Assembly (NCBI GenBank): GCA_030549495.1
Contig: JAUIRK010000567.1
Coordinates: 350,501-414,500 of the forward strand
Source of the DNA: Nectonema munidae
Taxonomy: Eukaryota > Nematomorpha > Nectonematoida > Nectonematidae
DNA length: 64,000 nt
Direction: 5' to 3'
Made by a program: the position numbers and the translations under genes. The notes beneath the pieces were generated by a model. It ran no database searches. It worked only from the letters and a program-made list of their open reading frames with translations, and was not told where the DNA came from. Shown here piece after piece: positions 1 through 10,756 of this stretch (the stretch's first letter is position 1; every line of letters starts with the position of its first letter).

Positions 1-1282
1 AATATATCTCTGCCATTTTTACTTTCTTTCGATTGCCGTGATTTTTTCTTCTCATGTCTACAACCTATTCCGATCTTCAGTCCTTCGAAGAAAGTTCTAC
101 GACTAGAGAGTGACTTACTACTATTCATCAAGTAGAATCCCTGGTTGCTTCCGATGAAACTGAATATTCTAGGTAATCGGCTTTAAACAATACAAGAAGA
201 CCAGAAAGAATCAACATAAAAGATGATAGTGAAAGGCCTTATGGACTCAAAGGACGGGATAGAAAGAGAAAGGATATCCAAACTCTATTCAAACTCTTTT
301 TCGATACAAATATCAAGCTTACATATATATTCGATGACTCTAGCTAAAATATATTCAAATTTTAAGTAATAATTTATCCATATTTTTTCGTGTAAATGCG
401 CGGGTGTACTGTTTATCTGAAATAGTATAGTATGCTTCAAAGAGTAAAACGATTCCATTAGACAGAGGGAAACCTTTGGTGTTAATTAGGCAGATGCGTC
501 TCTGCGTGACTTTCATGCTAACTTATCAGACGCCGAGTTTCTGTTTACTTTGCTTTTGAGTCATTTTCAATTTTAATTTTTAGATTCGATTGTCTTAAGT
601 ATTTGAGTTTGCTCCATTGATATAAAAACTTCAGTCAGTCATCTTTTGGCCTTGATTAATATAGGATAAAATTGAAATTAAGAAGTAAATTTTTTGGATT
701 TGTTTTCAACCGGAAATTCATTATTGAGAGCAAGCTTTCGGTGAGATATGTTACTCTCATCAACGTTTTTCTCCTTTTGACAAAAAAGAAGAAATAGACC
801 CTATCAACAAAATAATCGCTATCAGAAACTTACATGACCACTTCTGTAATATTTTTCAGTGTATTGGACTCAACACCCAGCCCTTACAATATATGAGCAA
901 CTAATGACTTTGAGAGGAGGTTGTCCAATAAAAATTTATGCCCCTAAGAAACCCGGCCATTATGAATTGAAGTTTGACCACTAGAACGACACTAAATACT
1001 TTTACTATATGAAGCCTGAAGTTTAATTGAGTGATTTATTTGGTTTAATCGTGTTATATCGGTGATGATGAGTTAGTTTTTAGCATATTTTTATCTTTTC
1101 TGTGTATATTTTTTAGACTAAAATTAAAGTACTTCTTTAATTTTTGAACCCTATTTTAACCAATTTCATTTAATCTCAAAAACGCTCGAAACACCACGGG
1201 AACGGCTAGTTATATAAAAGTTAACTTTAATGCTAATAAGTTAAAATATAGTTTGTTGCTGTTGTCTGGAATACAGGTCCCC
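1..1282. other. Non-coding AT-rich stretch
   Basis: No ORF of useful length and no repeat with readable ends is seen. A short segment around 1060–1117 resembles, in inverted orientation, sequence around 7540–7680 on the far side of the array and repeat-protein gene. Confidence 0.5.
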
Positions 1283-1383
1283 CTCATAAAAAAATATTAT
1301 GAGCATTACCCGTTCTAAGACGGGGGTATCATGTGAGCCAGATACTCACACTCTTTGTTGCCTGTTTTTAAATAAGCAACAGG
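1283..1383. other. Cluster of four small hairpins leading into the tandem array
   Basis: Four inverted repeats follow each other: CTCATAA/TTATGAG (1283–1303), CCCGT/ACGGG (1309–1324), GTGAG/CTCAC (1333–1349) and TGTTGC/GCAACA (1356–1381). The sequence is clearly GC-richer than its surroundings and runs straight into the first 114-bp unit, which is itself hairpin-rich. It could be one end of a mobile or structured element from which the tandem array grew. The hairpins are seen directly; any role is inference. Confidence 0.55.
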
Positions 1384-1384
1384 G

Positions 1385-3556
1385 ATTTTAGTCGCCTTTT
1401 ACGACATGCAGTCCTGCAATAGCCCTATTCTGTTCCGAGACTATACGGAATTTCTCCATTTATATTTACATATATCATATATAAAACATATTTGGATGTT
1501 TTTAGTCGCCTTTTACGACATGCAGTCCTGCAATAGCCCTATTCTGTTCCGAGACTATACGGAATTTCTCCATTTATATTTACATATATCATATATAAAA
1601 CATATTTGGATGTTTTTAGTCGCCTCTTACGACATGCAGTCCTGCAATAGCCCTATTCTGTTCCGAGACTATACGGAATTTCTCCATTTATATTTACATA
1701 TATCATATATAAAACATATTTGGATGTTTTTAGTCGCCTCTTACGACATGCAGTCCTGCAATAGCCCTATTCTGTTCCGAGACTATACGGAATTTCTCCA
1801 TTTATATTTACATATATCATATATAAAACATATTTGGATGTTTTTAGTCGCCTCTTACGACATGCAGTCCTGCAATAGCCCTATTCTGTTCCGAGACTAT
1901 ACGGAATTTCTCCATTTATATTTACATATATCATATATAAAACATATTTGGATGTTTTTAGTCGCCTCTTACGACATGCAGTCCTGCAATAGCCCTATTC
2001 TGTTCCGAGACTATACGGAATTTCTCCATTTATATTTACATATATCATATATAAAACATATTTGGATGTTTTTAGTCGCCTCTTACGACATGCAGTCCTG
2101 CAATAGCCCTATTCTGTTCCGAGACTATACGGAATTTCTCCATTTATATTTACATATATCATATATAAAACATATTTGGATGTTTTTAGTCGCCTCTTAC
2201 GACATGCAGTCCTGCAATAGCCCTATTCTGTTCCGAGACTATACGGAATTTCTCCATTTATATTTACATATATCATATATAAAACATATTTGGATGTTTT
2301 TAGTCGCCTCTTACGACATGCAGTCCTGCAATAGCCCTATTCTGTTCCGAGACTATACGGAATTTCTCCATTTATATTTACATATATCATATATAAAACA
2401 TATTTGGATGTTTTTAGTCGCCTCTTACGACATGCAGTCCTGCAATAGCCCTATTCTGTTCCGAGACTATACGGAATTTCTCCATTTATATTTACATATA
2501 TCATATATAAAACATATTTGGATGTTTTTAGTCGCCTCTTACGACATGCAGTCCTGCAATAGCCCTATTCTGTTCCGAGACTATACGGAATTTCTCCATT
2601 TATATTTACATATATCATATATAAAACATATTTGGATGTTTTTAGTCGCCTCTTACGACATGCAGTCCTGCAATAGCCCTATTCTGTTCCGAGACTATAC
2701 GGAATTTCTCCATTTATATTTACATATATCATATATAAAACATATTTGGATGTTTTTAGTCGCCTCTTACGACATGCAGTCATGCAATAGCCCTATTCTG
2801 TTCCGAGACTATACGGAATTTCTCCATTTATATTTACATATATCATATATAAAACATATTTGGATGTTTTTAGTCGCCTCTTACGACATGCAGTCCTGCA
2901 ATAGCCCTATTCTGTTCCGAGACTATACGGAATTTCTCCATTTATATTTACATATATCATATATAAAACATATTTGGATGTTTTTAGTCGCCTCTTACGA
3001 CATGCAGTCCTGCAATAGCCCTATTCTGTTCCGAGACTATACGGAATTTCTCCATTTATATTTACATATATCATATATAAAACATATTTGGATGTTTTTA
3101 GTCGCCTCTTACGACATGCAGTCCTGCAATAGCCCTATTCTGTTCCGAGACTATACGGAATTTCTCCATTTATATTTACATATATCATATATAAAACATA
3201 TTTGGATGTTTTTAGTCGCCTCTTACGACATGCAGTCCTGCAATAGCCCTATTCTGTTCCGAGACTATACGGAATTTCTCCATTTATATTTACATATATC
3301 ATATATAAAACATATTTGGATGTTTTTAGTCGCCTCTTACGACATGCAGTCATGCAATAGCCCTATTCTGTTCCGAGACTATACGGAATTTCTCCATTTA
3401 TATTTACATATATCATATATAAAACATATTTGGATGTTTTTAGTCGCCTCTTACGACATGCAGTCCTGCAATAGCCCTATTCTGTTCCGAGACTATACGG
3501 AATTTCTCCATTTATATTTATACATATCACTTATATAAATATAAATGGAGGTTTTT

Positions 3557-3591
<35 letters not shown>

Positions 3592-3640
3592 ACACCCCTG
3601 CCGCCCCCTTTATGACATGTATTATTATATTTTTTATAAA
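1385..3640. repeat. 114-bp tandem repeat array (about 19 units)
   Basis: Units begin at about 1406 and recur every 114 bases to about 3515, followed by one decayed unit to about 3640. They are almost identical; the first unit reads CCTTTTACGAC where later ones read CCTCTTACGAC. Each unit has a GC-richer half with three small inverted repeats (GTCG/CGAC, GCAG/CTGC, TTCCG/CGGAA) and an AT-rich half. The period is a multiple of three, so the array stays open as a 710-codon plus-strand ORF; this is treated as a by-product. Two units carry the same variant (CAGTCATGCA at 2777 and 3347, approximately), spaced 570 bases or five units apart. This suggests block duplication. Confidence 0.95.
3558..3591. 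repeat. Homopolymer run of 34 C
   Basis: Thirty-four consecutive C lie inside the last, decayed 114-bp unit. The flanks TGGAGGTTTTTA and CGCCCCCTTTATGACATG align with the unit's TGGATGTTTTTAGT and CGCCTCTTACGACATG. The run therefore looks like an expansion within a repeat unit. Its exact length may be unreliable in assembled sequence. Confidence 0.9.
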
Positions 3641-3649
3641 TCAACTATA

Positions 3650-6600
3650 TTATACGTTTCTTCTATAAAAAACTATCTTTCGTCTTGGTTTTTGGTGTTC
3701 CAATATTCTAATAAATCTTTTGTTCTTTTGTCTATAAATTCCTTTGAAATTATATCTATACCAAACACCATTATCTTTTTTTTCGTAAAGTCGATTATTT
3801 CTTTTGATCATTTTTATGAACCAACTTTTTTTACCATTATGAACTGTGTACATCTTTTTATATCTATTATTTCTTAAGCGATATACCCTGTTATTCTTGT
3901 TTATAAATATTTCTTTAATCTTTTTATTTGTCTTTGTGTGTGGTTTTTTTGTATGTACCTTTACTAATTTTCTTCTATAAAAAACTATCTTTCGTCTTGG
4001 TTTTTGGTGTTCCAATGTTCTAATAAATCTTTTGTTCTTTTGTCTATAAATTCCTTTGAAATTATATCTATACCAAACACCATTATCTTTTTTTTCGTAA
4101 AGTCGATTATTTCTTTTGATCATTTTTATGAACCAACTTTTTTTACCATTATGAACTGTGTACATCTTTTTATATCTATTATTCCTTAAGCGATATACCC
4201 TATTATTCCTGTTTAAAAATATTTCTTTTATCTTTTTATTTGTCTTTGTGTGTGTTTTTTTTGTATGTACCTTTACTAATTTTTTTCTATGTACATTTAC
4301 TAATTTTCTCCTATGTACATTTACTAATTTTCTTCTATAAAAAACTATCTTTCGTCTTGGTTTTTGGTGTTCCAATGTTCTAATAAATCTTTTGTTCTTT
4401 TGTCTATAAATTCCTTTGAAATTATATCTATACCAAACACCATTATCTTTTTTTTCGTAAAGTCGATTATTTCTTTTGATCATTTTTATGAACCAACTTT
4501 TTTTACCATTATGAACTGTGTACATCTTTTTATATCTATTATTCCTTAAGCGATATACCCTATTATTCCTGTTTAAAAATATTTCTTTAATCTTTGCCTT
4601 TGTGTCTGATTTTTTTCTATGTACATTTACTAATTTTTTTCTATGTACATTTACTAATTTTCTTCTATGTACATTTACTAATTTTCTTCTATAAAAAACT
4701 ATCTTTCGTCTTGGTTTTTGGTGTTCCAATGTCCTAATAAATCTTTTGTTCTTTTGTCTATAAATTCCTTTGAAATTATATCTATACCAAACACCATTAT
4801 CTTTTTTTTCGTAAAGTCGATTATTTCTTTTGATCATTTTTATGAACCAACTTTTTTTACCATTATGAACTGTGTACATCTTTTTATATCTATTATTCCT
4901 TAAGCGATATACCCTATTATTCCTGTTTAAAAATATTTCTTTAATCTTTGCCTTTGTGTCTGATTTTTTTCTATGTACATTTACTAATTTTTTTCTATGT
5001 ACATTTACTAATTTTCTTCTATGTACATTTACTAATTTTCTTCTATAAAAAACTATCTTTCGTCTTGGTTTTTGGTGTTCCAATGTCCTAATAAATCTTT
5101 TGTTCTTTTGTCTATAAATTCCTTTGAAATTATATCTATACCAAACACCATTATCTTTTTTTTCGTAAAGTCGATTATTTCTTTTGTTCATTTTTATGAA
5201 CCAACTTTTTTTACCATTATGAACTGTGTACATCTTTTTATATCTATTATTCCTTAAGCGATATACCCTATTATTCCTGTTTAAAAATATTTCTTTTATC
5301 TTTTTATTTGTCTTTGTGTGTGTTTTTCTTGTATGTACCTTTACTAATTTTCTTCTATAAAAAACTATCTTTCGTCTTGGTTTTTGGTGTTCCAATGTTC
5401 TAATAAATCTTTTGTTCTTTTGTCTATAAATTCCTTTGAAATTATATCTATACCAAACACCATTATCTTTTTTTTCGTAAAGTCGATTATTTCTTTTGAT
5501 CATTTTTATGAACCAACTTTTTTTACCATTATGAACTGTGTACATCTTTTTATATCTATTATTCCTTAAGCGATATACCCTATTATTCCTGTTTAAAAAT
5601 ATTTCTTTTATCTTTTTATTTGTCTTTGTGTGTGTTTTTTTTGTATGTACCTTTACTAATTTTCTTCTATAAAAAACTATCTTTCGTCTTGGTTTTTGGT
5701 GTTCCAATTTTCTAATAAATCTTTTGTTCTTTTGTCTATAAATTCCTTTGAAATTATATCTATACCAAACACCATTATCTTTTTTTTCGTAAAGTCGATT
5801 ATTTCTTTTGATCATTTTTATGAACCAACTTTTTTTACCATTATGAACTGTGTACATCTTTTTATATCTATTATTCCTTAAGCGATATACCCTATTATTC
5901 CTGTTTAAAAATATTTCTTTTATCTTTTTATTTGTCTTTGTGTGTGTTTTTTTTGTATGTACCTTTACTAATTTTCTTCTATAAAAAACTATCTTTCGTC
6001 TTGGTTTTTGGTGTTCCAATGTTCTAATAAATCTTTTGTTCTTTTGTCTATAAATTCCTTTGAAATTATATCTATACCAAACACCATTATCTTTTTTTTC
6101 GTAAAGTCGATTATTTCTTTTGATCATTTTTATGAACCAACTTTTTTTACCATTATGAACTGTGTACATCTTTTTATATCTATTATTCCTTAAGCGATAT
6201 ACCCTATTATTCCTGTTTAAAAATATTTCTTTTATCTTTTTATTTGTCTTTGTGTGTGGTTTTTTTGTATGTACCTTTACTAATTTTCTTCTATAAAAAA
6301 CTGTCTTTCGTCTTGGTTTTTGGCGTTCCAATTTTCTAATAAATCTTTTGTTCTTTTGTCTATAAATTCTTTTGAAATTATATCTATACCAAACACCATT
6401 ATCTTTTTTTTCATAAAGTCGATTATTTATTTTGATCATTTTTATAACAAAATATCTTTTACCATTATGAAATGTAAACATCTTTTTATATTTATTATTT
6501 ATTAATCGATATACCCTGTTTTTTTGATGTAAAAACGTCTCTTTAAACTTAATGTACTTATACTTTTTTTTCAAAATAAATGTTCTTTTAATTACTAATT

Positions 6601-7261
6601 TTTTTCTAGGTTTTTGTCCTTCTAATAGGATAATTGTTTTTTTATTTTTTATTTTATGCAAAACATTGCGCGGATATGTATGCCTAAACCAAGCTCCAGT
6701 ATGCATTTTTTTATATGTTTTATTATTAAATCTTATAATTCTTTTAATCCATAACTTTTTACCCGTTGGTTGAAAATCTTTATAATATGAACCATTTTTA
6801 TAAGCATACACTCCATCTTTGCCATTTCTCCATTTTCGTATTTTATAAATTTTAAACCGTATTTTTTTACTTCGTTTACCTCTCGTTTTCATTCCCCAAT
6901 TTATATATGAATATAAAATAAATGTTCGTTTCGGAATCTCTTTTTCAAGTTCTTTTATAAAATTCCTATTTCTGACTTTATACAATTTTTTTCGTGTGTA
7001 AAATTTATACCAATTATCATTTTCCAATTTTTTGTAAGTATTACCTTTTAAATATACGATTCTTGTGATTCTTATTTTTTCTCGGTCGAAAGGCCTAATG
7101 TATTTACCTTTATACCAGAAAAGAGCTGCATCTTGTCCATTTTTCCAAAATTCTTTTTTATTATGTAAATATCTGTTTCCAACAATTTTTATGCTACTCG
7201 TATAAAAATTTAGGCTCATCAAAAACATAAAAATTAAAATGAGTGTTTTTTTGAAAGACAT
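3650..7261 (-). CDS. Secreted, highly basic tandem-repeat protein (1203 aa), unrecognised family
   Basis: Single ORF of 1203 codons with no stop in AT-rich DNA. Residues 1–22 form a signal peptide (basic MSFKK, then a hydrophobic core rich in I/L/F/M ending near SLNFYTSS). No further membrane segment or Cys is seen. The rest is about 11 repeats: R1 ~35–118, R2 ~138–230 and R3 ~243–346 are divergent. R4–R6 (104 aa each, 347–658), R7–R8 (118 aa), R9 (120 aa), R10 (104 aa) and R11 (1119–1203) are nearly identical. Shared design: an N-x-x-Y-K-K-M segment, an IK-I-x-x-NN-x-Y-x-K segment, NGVWYR, FI-x-LE and QKPRRK, with Lys/Arg very abundant. The longer units differ by an 8-aa subrepeat, RKKLVNVH. 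All length changes are whole codons and R1–R3 have diverged while keeping frame, which supports real coding. The ATG is in AAAATG context. No intron or clear poly(A) signal is seen. Function unknown; extracellular matrix, glue or polyanion binding are guesses. Confidence 0.8.
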   Translation of the reverse strand: MSFKKTLILIFMFLMSLNFYTSSIKIVGNRYLHNKKEFWKNGQDAALFWYKGKYIRPFDREKIRITRIVYLKGNTYKKLENDNWYKFYTRKKLYKVRNRNFIKELEKEIPKRTFILYSYINWGMKTRGKRSKKIRFKIYKIRKWRNGKDGVYAYKNGSYYKDFQPTGKKLWIKRIIRFNNKTYKKMHTGAWFRHTYPRNVLHKIKNKKTIILLEGQKPRKKLVIKRTFILKKKYKYIKFKETFLHQKNRVYRLINNKYKKMFTFHNGKRYFVIKMIKINNRLYEKKDNGVWYRYNFKRIYRQKNKRFIRKLERQKPRRKTVFYRRKLVKVHTKKPHTKTNKKIKEIFLNRNNRVYRLRNNRYKKMYTVHNGKKSWFIKMIKRNNRLYEKKDNGVWYRYNFKGIYRQKNKRFIRTLEHQKPRRKIVFYRRKLVKVHTKKTHTKTNKKIKEIFLNRNNRVYRLRNNRYKKMYTVHNGKKSWFIKMIKRNNRLYEKKDNGVWYRYNFKGIYRQKNKRFIRKLEHQKPRRKIVFYRRKLVKVHTKKTHTKTNKKIKEIFLNRNNRVYRLRNNRYKKMYTVHNGKKSWFIKMIKRNNRLYEKKDNGVWYRYNFKGIYRQKNKRFIRTLEHQKPRRKIVFYRRKLVKVHTRKTHTKTNKKIKEIFLNRNNRVYRLRNNRYKKMYTVHNGKKSWFIKMNKRNNRLYEKKDNGVWYRYNFKGIYRQKNKRFIRTLEHQKPRRKIVFYRRKLVNVHRRKLVNVHRKKLVNVHRKKSDTKAKIKEIFLNRNNRVYRLRNNRYKKMYTVHNGKKSWFIKMIKRNNRLYEKKDNGVWYRYNFKGIYRQKNKRFIRTLEHQKPRRKIVFYRRKLVNVHRRKLVNVHRKKLVNVHRKKSDTKAKIKEIFLNRNNRVYRLRNNRYKKMYTVHNGKKSWFIKMIKRNNRLYEKKDNGVWYRYNFKGIYRQKNKRFIRTLEHQKPRRKIVFYRRKLVNVHRRKLVNVHRKKLVKVHTKKTHTKTNKKIKEIFLNRNNRVYRLRNNRYKKMYTVHNGKKSWFIKMIKRNNRLYEKKDNGVWYRYNFKGIYRQKNKRFIRTLEHQKPRRKIVFYRRKLVKVHTKKPHTKTNKKIKEIFINKNNRVYRLRNNRYKKMYTVHNGKKSWFIKMIKRNNRLYEKKDNGVWYRYNFKGIYRQKNKRFIRILEHQKPRRKIVFYRRNV

Positions 7262-7744
7262 TTTAGCGGTTGTGAGAAGTGTTATATCTAAATTCGATGA
7301 ATGATATACAGTGATTTAAATGGAAAAATATTAGTATTAATACTAGTTAAAAACTTCTATTTTTTCAGCCAATGAAATTTGAGTAATAAATTCATCAGAC
7401 CTAATTTGTATAGAAAAATTGCACACAATTTTTATGGTTGAATACGTTTTATATACAACTCTGCCTTGGTTATCTTTAGTTGCATTTTGATTGGTTCAAA
7501 TTATTAATTTACATGAAATTGAACAATCAGATGAGAGATTATCAGACTATGTAAAAAATACACAGAAAATATACGGCTTAACTGTGTTTATGCTAAAATG
7601 AATCTATCATCACACAGCTATACAAAAAATACACACAAAACGGTTAACTAATATAATAAACTAACTCATCACACCATATAAAAATATACACAAAAAATAT
7701 AGCACTATATGTGTATCATGTAGATATACTCGTATTATGGAGGC
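7262..7744. other. Upstream region of the repeat-protein gene
   Basis: No gene is seen. On the minus strand a TATA-like TGTATATCAT lies about 50 bases before the ATG of the repeat protein, which is only suggestive in such AT-rich DNA. Short motifs resembling ATACACAAAAAATA recur at 7550–7710. Confidence 0.35.
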
Positions 7745-7905
7745 AGGCATAGACTGTATTTGCTACAATGCACGTATAGTGCGATACTCAGCTATACAGG
7801 CATATACTGTATTTGCTACAATGCACGTATAGTGCGATACTCAATCTATATAGGCATATACTGTATTTGCTACAATGCACGTATAGTGCGATACTCAAGC
7901 TATAA
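7745..7905. repeat. Three tandem copies of a 53–54-bp unit
   Basis: Copies start at about 7745, 7798 and 7852. Each contains CTGTATTTGCTACAATGCAC and the inverted repeat GCAC-GTATA-GTGC. A lone echo of the palindrome (GCACGGATAGTGC) sits at about 7986, outside the array. Confidence 0.9.
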
Positions 7906-8995
7906 TCGCATTCAAGAAAAGATTGACATATGAAAGCATTATATCATTGGACAACTTCTTTCCTATTAAAATTGCTTTTCATCAATGCACGGATAGTGCA
8001 ACATTACCCAATTTTGAAGTATATTCAATTCAATTCTAACTTTAATTTCAAACCGATTTTTAAGTATATTGAATTTAATGTTGACGTTTATTTTAAAAAA
8101 CTTTAACTTTATATATTGAGGAGCCATTTTCCTCAAATTTCCAATTTTGAAAATAAATAGATTTTTACAAATATATAGCTTTTTTCAAGTATGCTGAATT
8201 CAATGATGATTCATTCAAAAATCTATTTATTAATCTAAAATGTATTTTACATATAAGTGCGCATAGATCATAGTTTTGTCAAGATATCCTATTTTTACAA
8301 CAGTAGCATTTGAAAATAGAACCTAAAAAGTAACTCAGCGTTTATTTTTAAAATCAAAAATATCACTTTAACAACTGAGGCATTGGATTACCTATTGAAG
8401 ACAAACCCTCAATAATTTCTTTGGTACCCATTTTTATAAAAAGGGTATGAGGCATTTTTAACCCACCATAAAGACGTCTCATGTTAAGTAGTTCTTCAAA
8501 ATTTAACTAGCAAAAGTTGTCTTATACTCTAAGCTATAGAGGGCTTTTTCTAAGGGTGTTTTCCTCAGTGGTTTTTCCCTATTGTATTTTTTCTAAAGAG
8601 TTTTTTCATGGACACACCAAAATGGCATCTAGTAAAATTGATTCAATTGCACTTGTTTTCATTGTAATTTCTTAAAGATTCACTTGTTTTTATTTTTAAG
8701 GTATAGTTTTCTAAAAAAATACTTCTTATTGATTAATCGCCAAAACCACATGTGGCTCTTAACATTTTGCGACGAGATTTTAAGTCTCATCGATGTTTAT
8801 AACTTCACTTGATATTTACGAATTATCAAATAAACTTATTTTTTCAAACTTTATTTTAATTTATTAATTTAAAAAATGTGAATTTTATAATAGTATGAAA
8901 GAAGTAAAAACTCATAATTATAGTGATAATCAAATGTTTTAATGTTTTAATTTGTATAATATTAAAAAAAAATACAAAAATCTAATCATATACTA
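7906..8995. other. No gene recognised
   Basis: AT-rich non-coding sequence on both strands. Apart from the GCACGGATAGTGC echo near 7986 I see nothing supportable. Confidence 0.5.
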
Positions 8996-9084
8996 ATGGT
9001 CAAAAGATCAAAACTAAATGCCAACTTTATTAAAAATGTTGAAGATAACATAAATGCAAAAAGACAAAATAGAACTAAAAAATG
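8996..9084 (+). other. Possible first coding exon (weak)
   Basis: An ATG opens a Lys/Arg/Asn-rich reading frame of about 30 codons (starting MVKRSKLNANF) that runs into a good 5' splice-site match, ATG|GTATGT, at 9084/9085. No downstream exon could be assigned. In AT-rich DNA this may be chance. Confidence 0.2.
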
Positions 9085-9599
9085 GTATGTATTTATTTCA
9101 ATGTTTGACGCGAATGCCATATGTTACTCTACTATAACATTTATATCGTTTAACAATTTTCCTTTTCATTTGTATATATACTTATAATCTCTTCGCATTT
9201 AAGAAGAAGAATTATACAAGAACATATTTTGACATTAAAGATACAATAAATATTACATTAAAATGAAAATGTCACGATCATTAAATATATACTAGGTTAA
9301 AAAAATATATTACAGTATCATAAATTTTAATTGATATTGATAAAATGGAAAAAATGCATTATAATTGCTAAATACTATATCCACAAATTTTATATGTTAT
9401 AGCTTCTGTAATTGAATTGTTATTGATATGTTGAACTCATATATATTTCACCGAGGTACTCATCTTAGCGCCTTTTCAAGCTTTTTGCGCGATCTATCTT
9501 ACCACCCTTCACATTTAACATTCAAATAAGAAAATAATAATTGTCTTTTAATATTTTGTTGTATTCAAGCATATTTCAAGCTTATTTTAGGGGTTTATG

Positions 9600-10600
9600 G
9601 CAAGTATGTTTGACACTTTCATACATTTTGACAAACTTATTGCGAAAACTTAGTTTAGAAATGAAATCAGCATTGTTGATTTAGTTAAAAAATGAAATGT
9701 AAATCAGTGTTTTAGAGTTAATTAACTCTTTCAGACATTTTCACATCTTGATTGCGAAAAATGAGTCCAGAAATGAAATCAGCATTGTTGATTTGGTTAA
9801 AAAATATTTTTTTGAAATGTAAATCAATGTTTTTGGATATACTTGACTCTTTCAGACATTTTCAAATCTTGATTGTGAAAAATGAGTCCACAAATGAAAT
9901 CAGCATTGTTGGTTTAGTATAAAAAATATTTCTTATTTTAAATTTGTATAAATGTTTTAGGGACAATTTATAGACGTAAAAACTGCACAAATTGATCGAC
10001 TCTTTCAAACATTTTAACACCTTGATTACGAAACATGAGTCTAGAAATAAAATAAGCATTGTTGTGGTTTTAGTAAAAAAATATCTTTCATTTTAAATTA
10101 AAATGAATGTTTTCGTGGGCAATTTTATATCAATTAAAATTTGATTGATATTTGAAAATAAATAAAATTTAAAATTACCTCAATTATTTATCAAATTTTC
10201 GCAACCGGAAATAACATCAAAAAATTTTTTATCTTTTTGATTCATATTTAATATAAGTAAAGTGGTGAAGTATTATTTGTTTGAAATAAAATGAATTAAA
10301 CAAAAAATGTGCATTTTAAACCAAATTTATTTTTAGTTTACATGAAATTTTCGACACCACGAGTCTTTAACAAGCCAAGGTATAAAATCATTTTAAGCTA
10401 CAAATTTGTCGTGTTTTTTCAAGACTGATGTAAGTCAAAGATTAAGTTATAAGTTATAGACATAATATCATATTTTGTTTAAAAAGGTGTACTTTTTTTG
10501 ATTCAGCTACCATAAAAATGGTATCTAGAGAAGCGCAGCTAGCAATTTTAAGAAAAGTCATGAAGCTTCATGGGCTTAGTTTATCCAATTTTTTACTATA
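9600..10600 (-). repeat. Dispersed repeat family A, copy 1, with internal tandem units
   Basis: Four imperfect units of roughly 120–170 bases (about 9610–10140) share the blocks TGAAATCAGCATTGTTG and ACTCTTTCAGACATTTTCA. Read on the minus strand, the same order of blocks (CATTCATT…TTACATGAAAT…CAATGCTGATT…GACTCATTTTT) recurs on the plus strand at 14290–15110 and 40680–41190. A flanking TAGCTACCATTTT-like block is also shared. No coding capacity and no clear termini are seen. This is likely a non-autonomous element or dispersed satellite. Confidence 0.7.
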
Positions 10601-10756
10601 TAGATATTTTATTTTATGGGGGTTGCTAAACTCTCCTCACTTGTAAGTCATAGGGTCTAATACAAGTAAAATAATAGTGAGTGAGTGTATAGTGCAACAC
10701 ATTCAATGAAGAGAATGAAAGTAAATTGCATGAGACCATTCACCTTTGGATAGTGG

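Noticed and set aside
1406-3538. 710-codon plus-strand ORF over the tandem array
   Set aside because: It exists because the 114-bp period is a multiple of three and one frame of the unit lacks a stop. Nearly identical units mean there is no independent evidence of protein selection, and it has no plausible start context or domain.
1385-3640. CRISPR-like array or hammerhead retrozyme
   Set aside because: Units are identical throughout with no variable spacers. No hammerhead core (CUGANGA … GAAA) is found in the unit on either strand.
3692-6505. Eight near-identical plus-strand ORFs of about 61 codons
   Set aside because: Antisense shadows of the minus-strand repeat-protein gene; they recur with the same 312/354/360-bp spacing.
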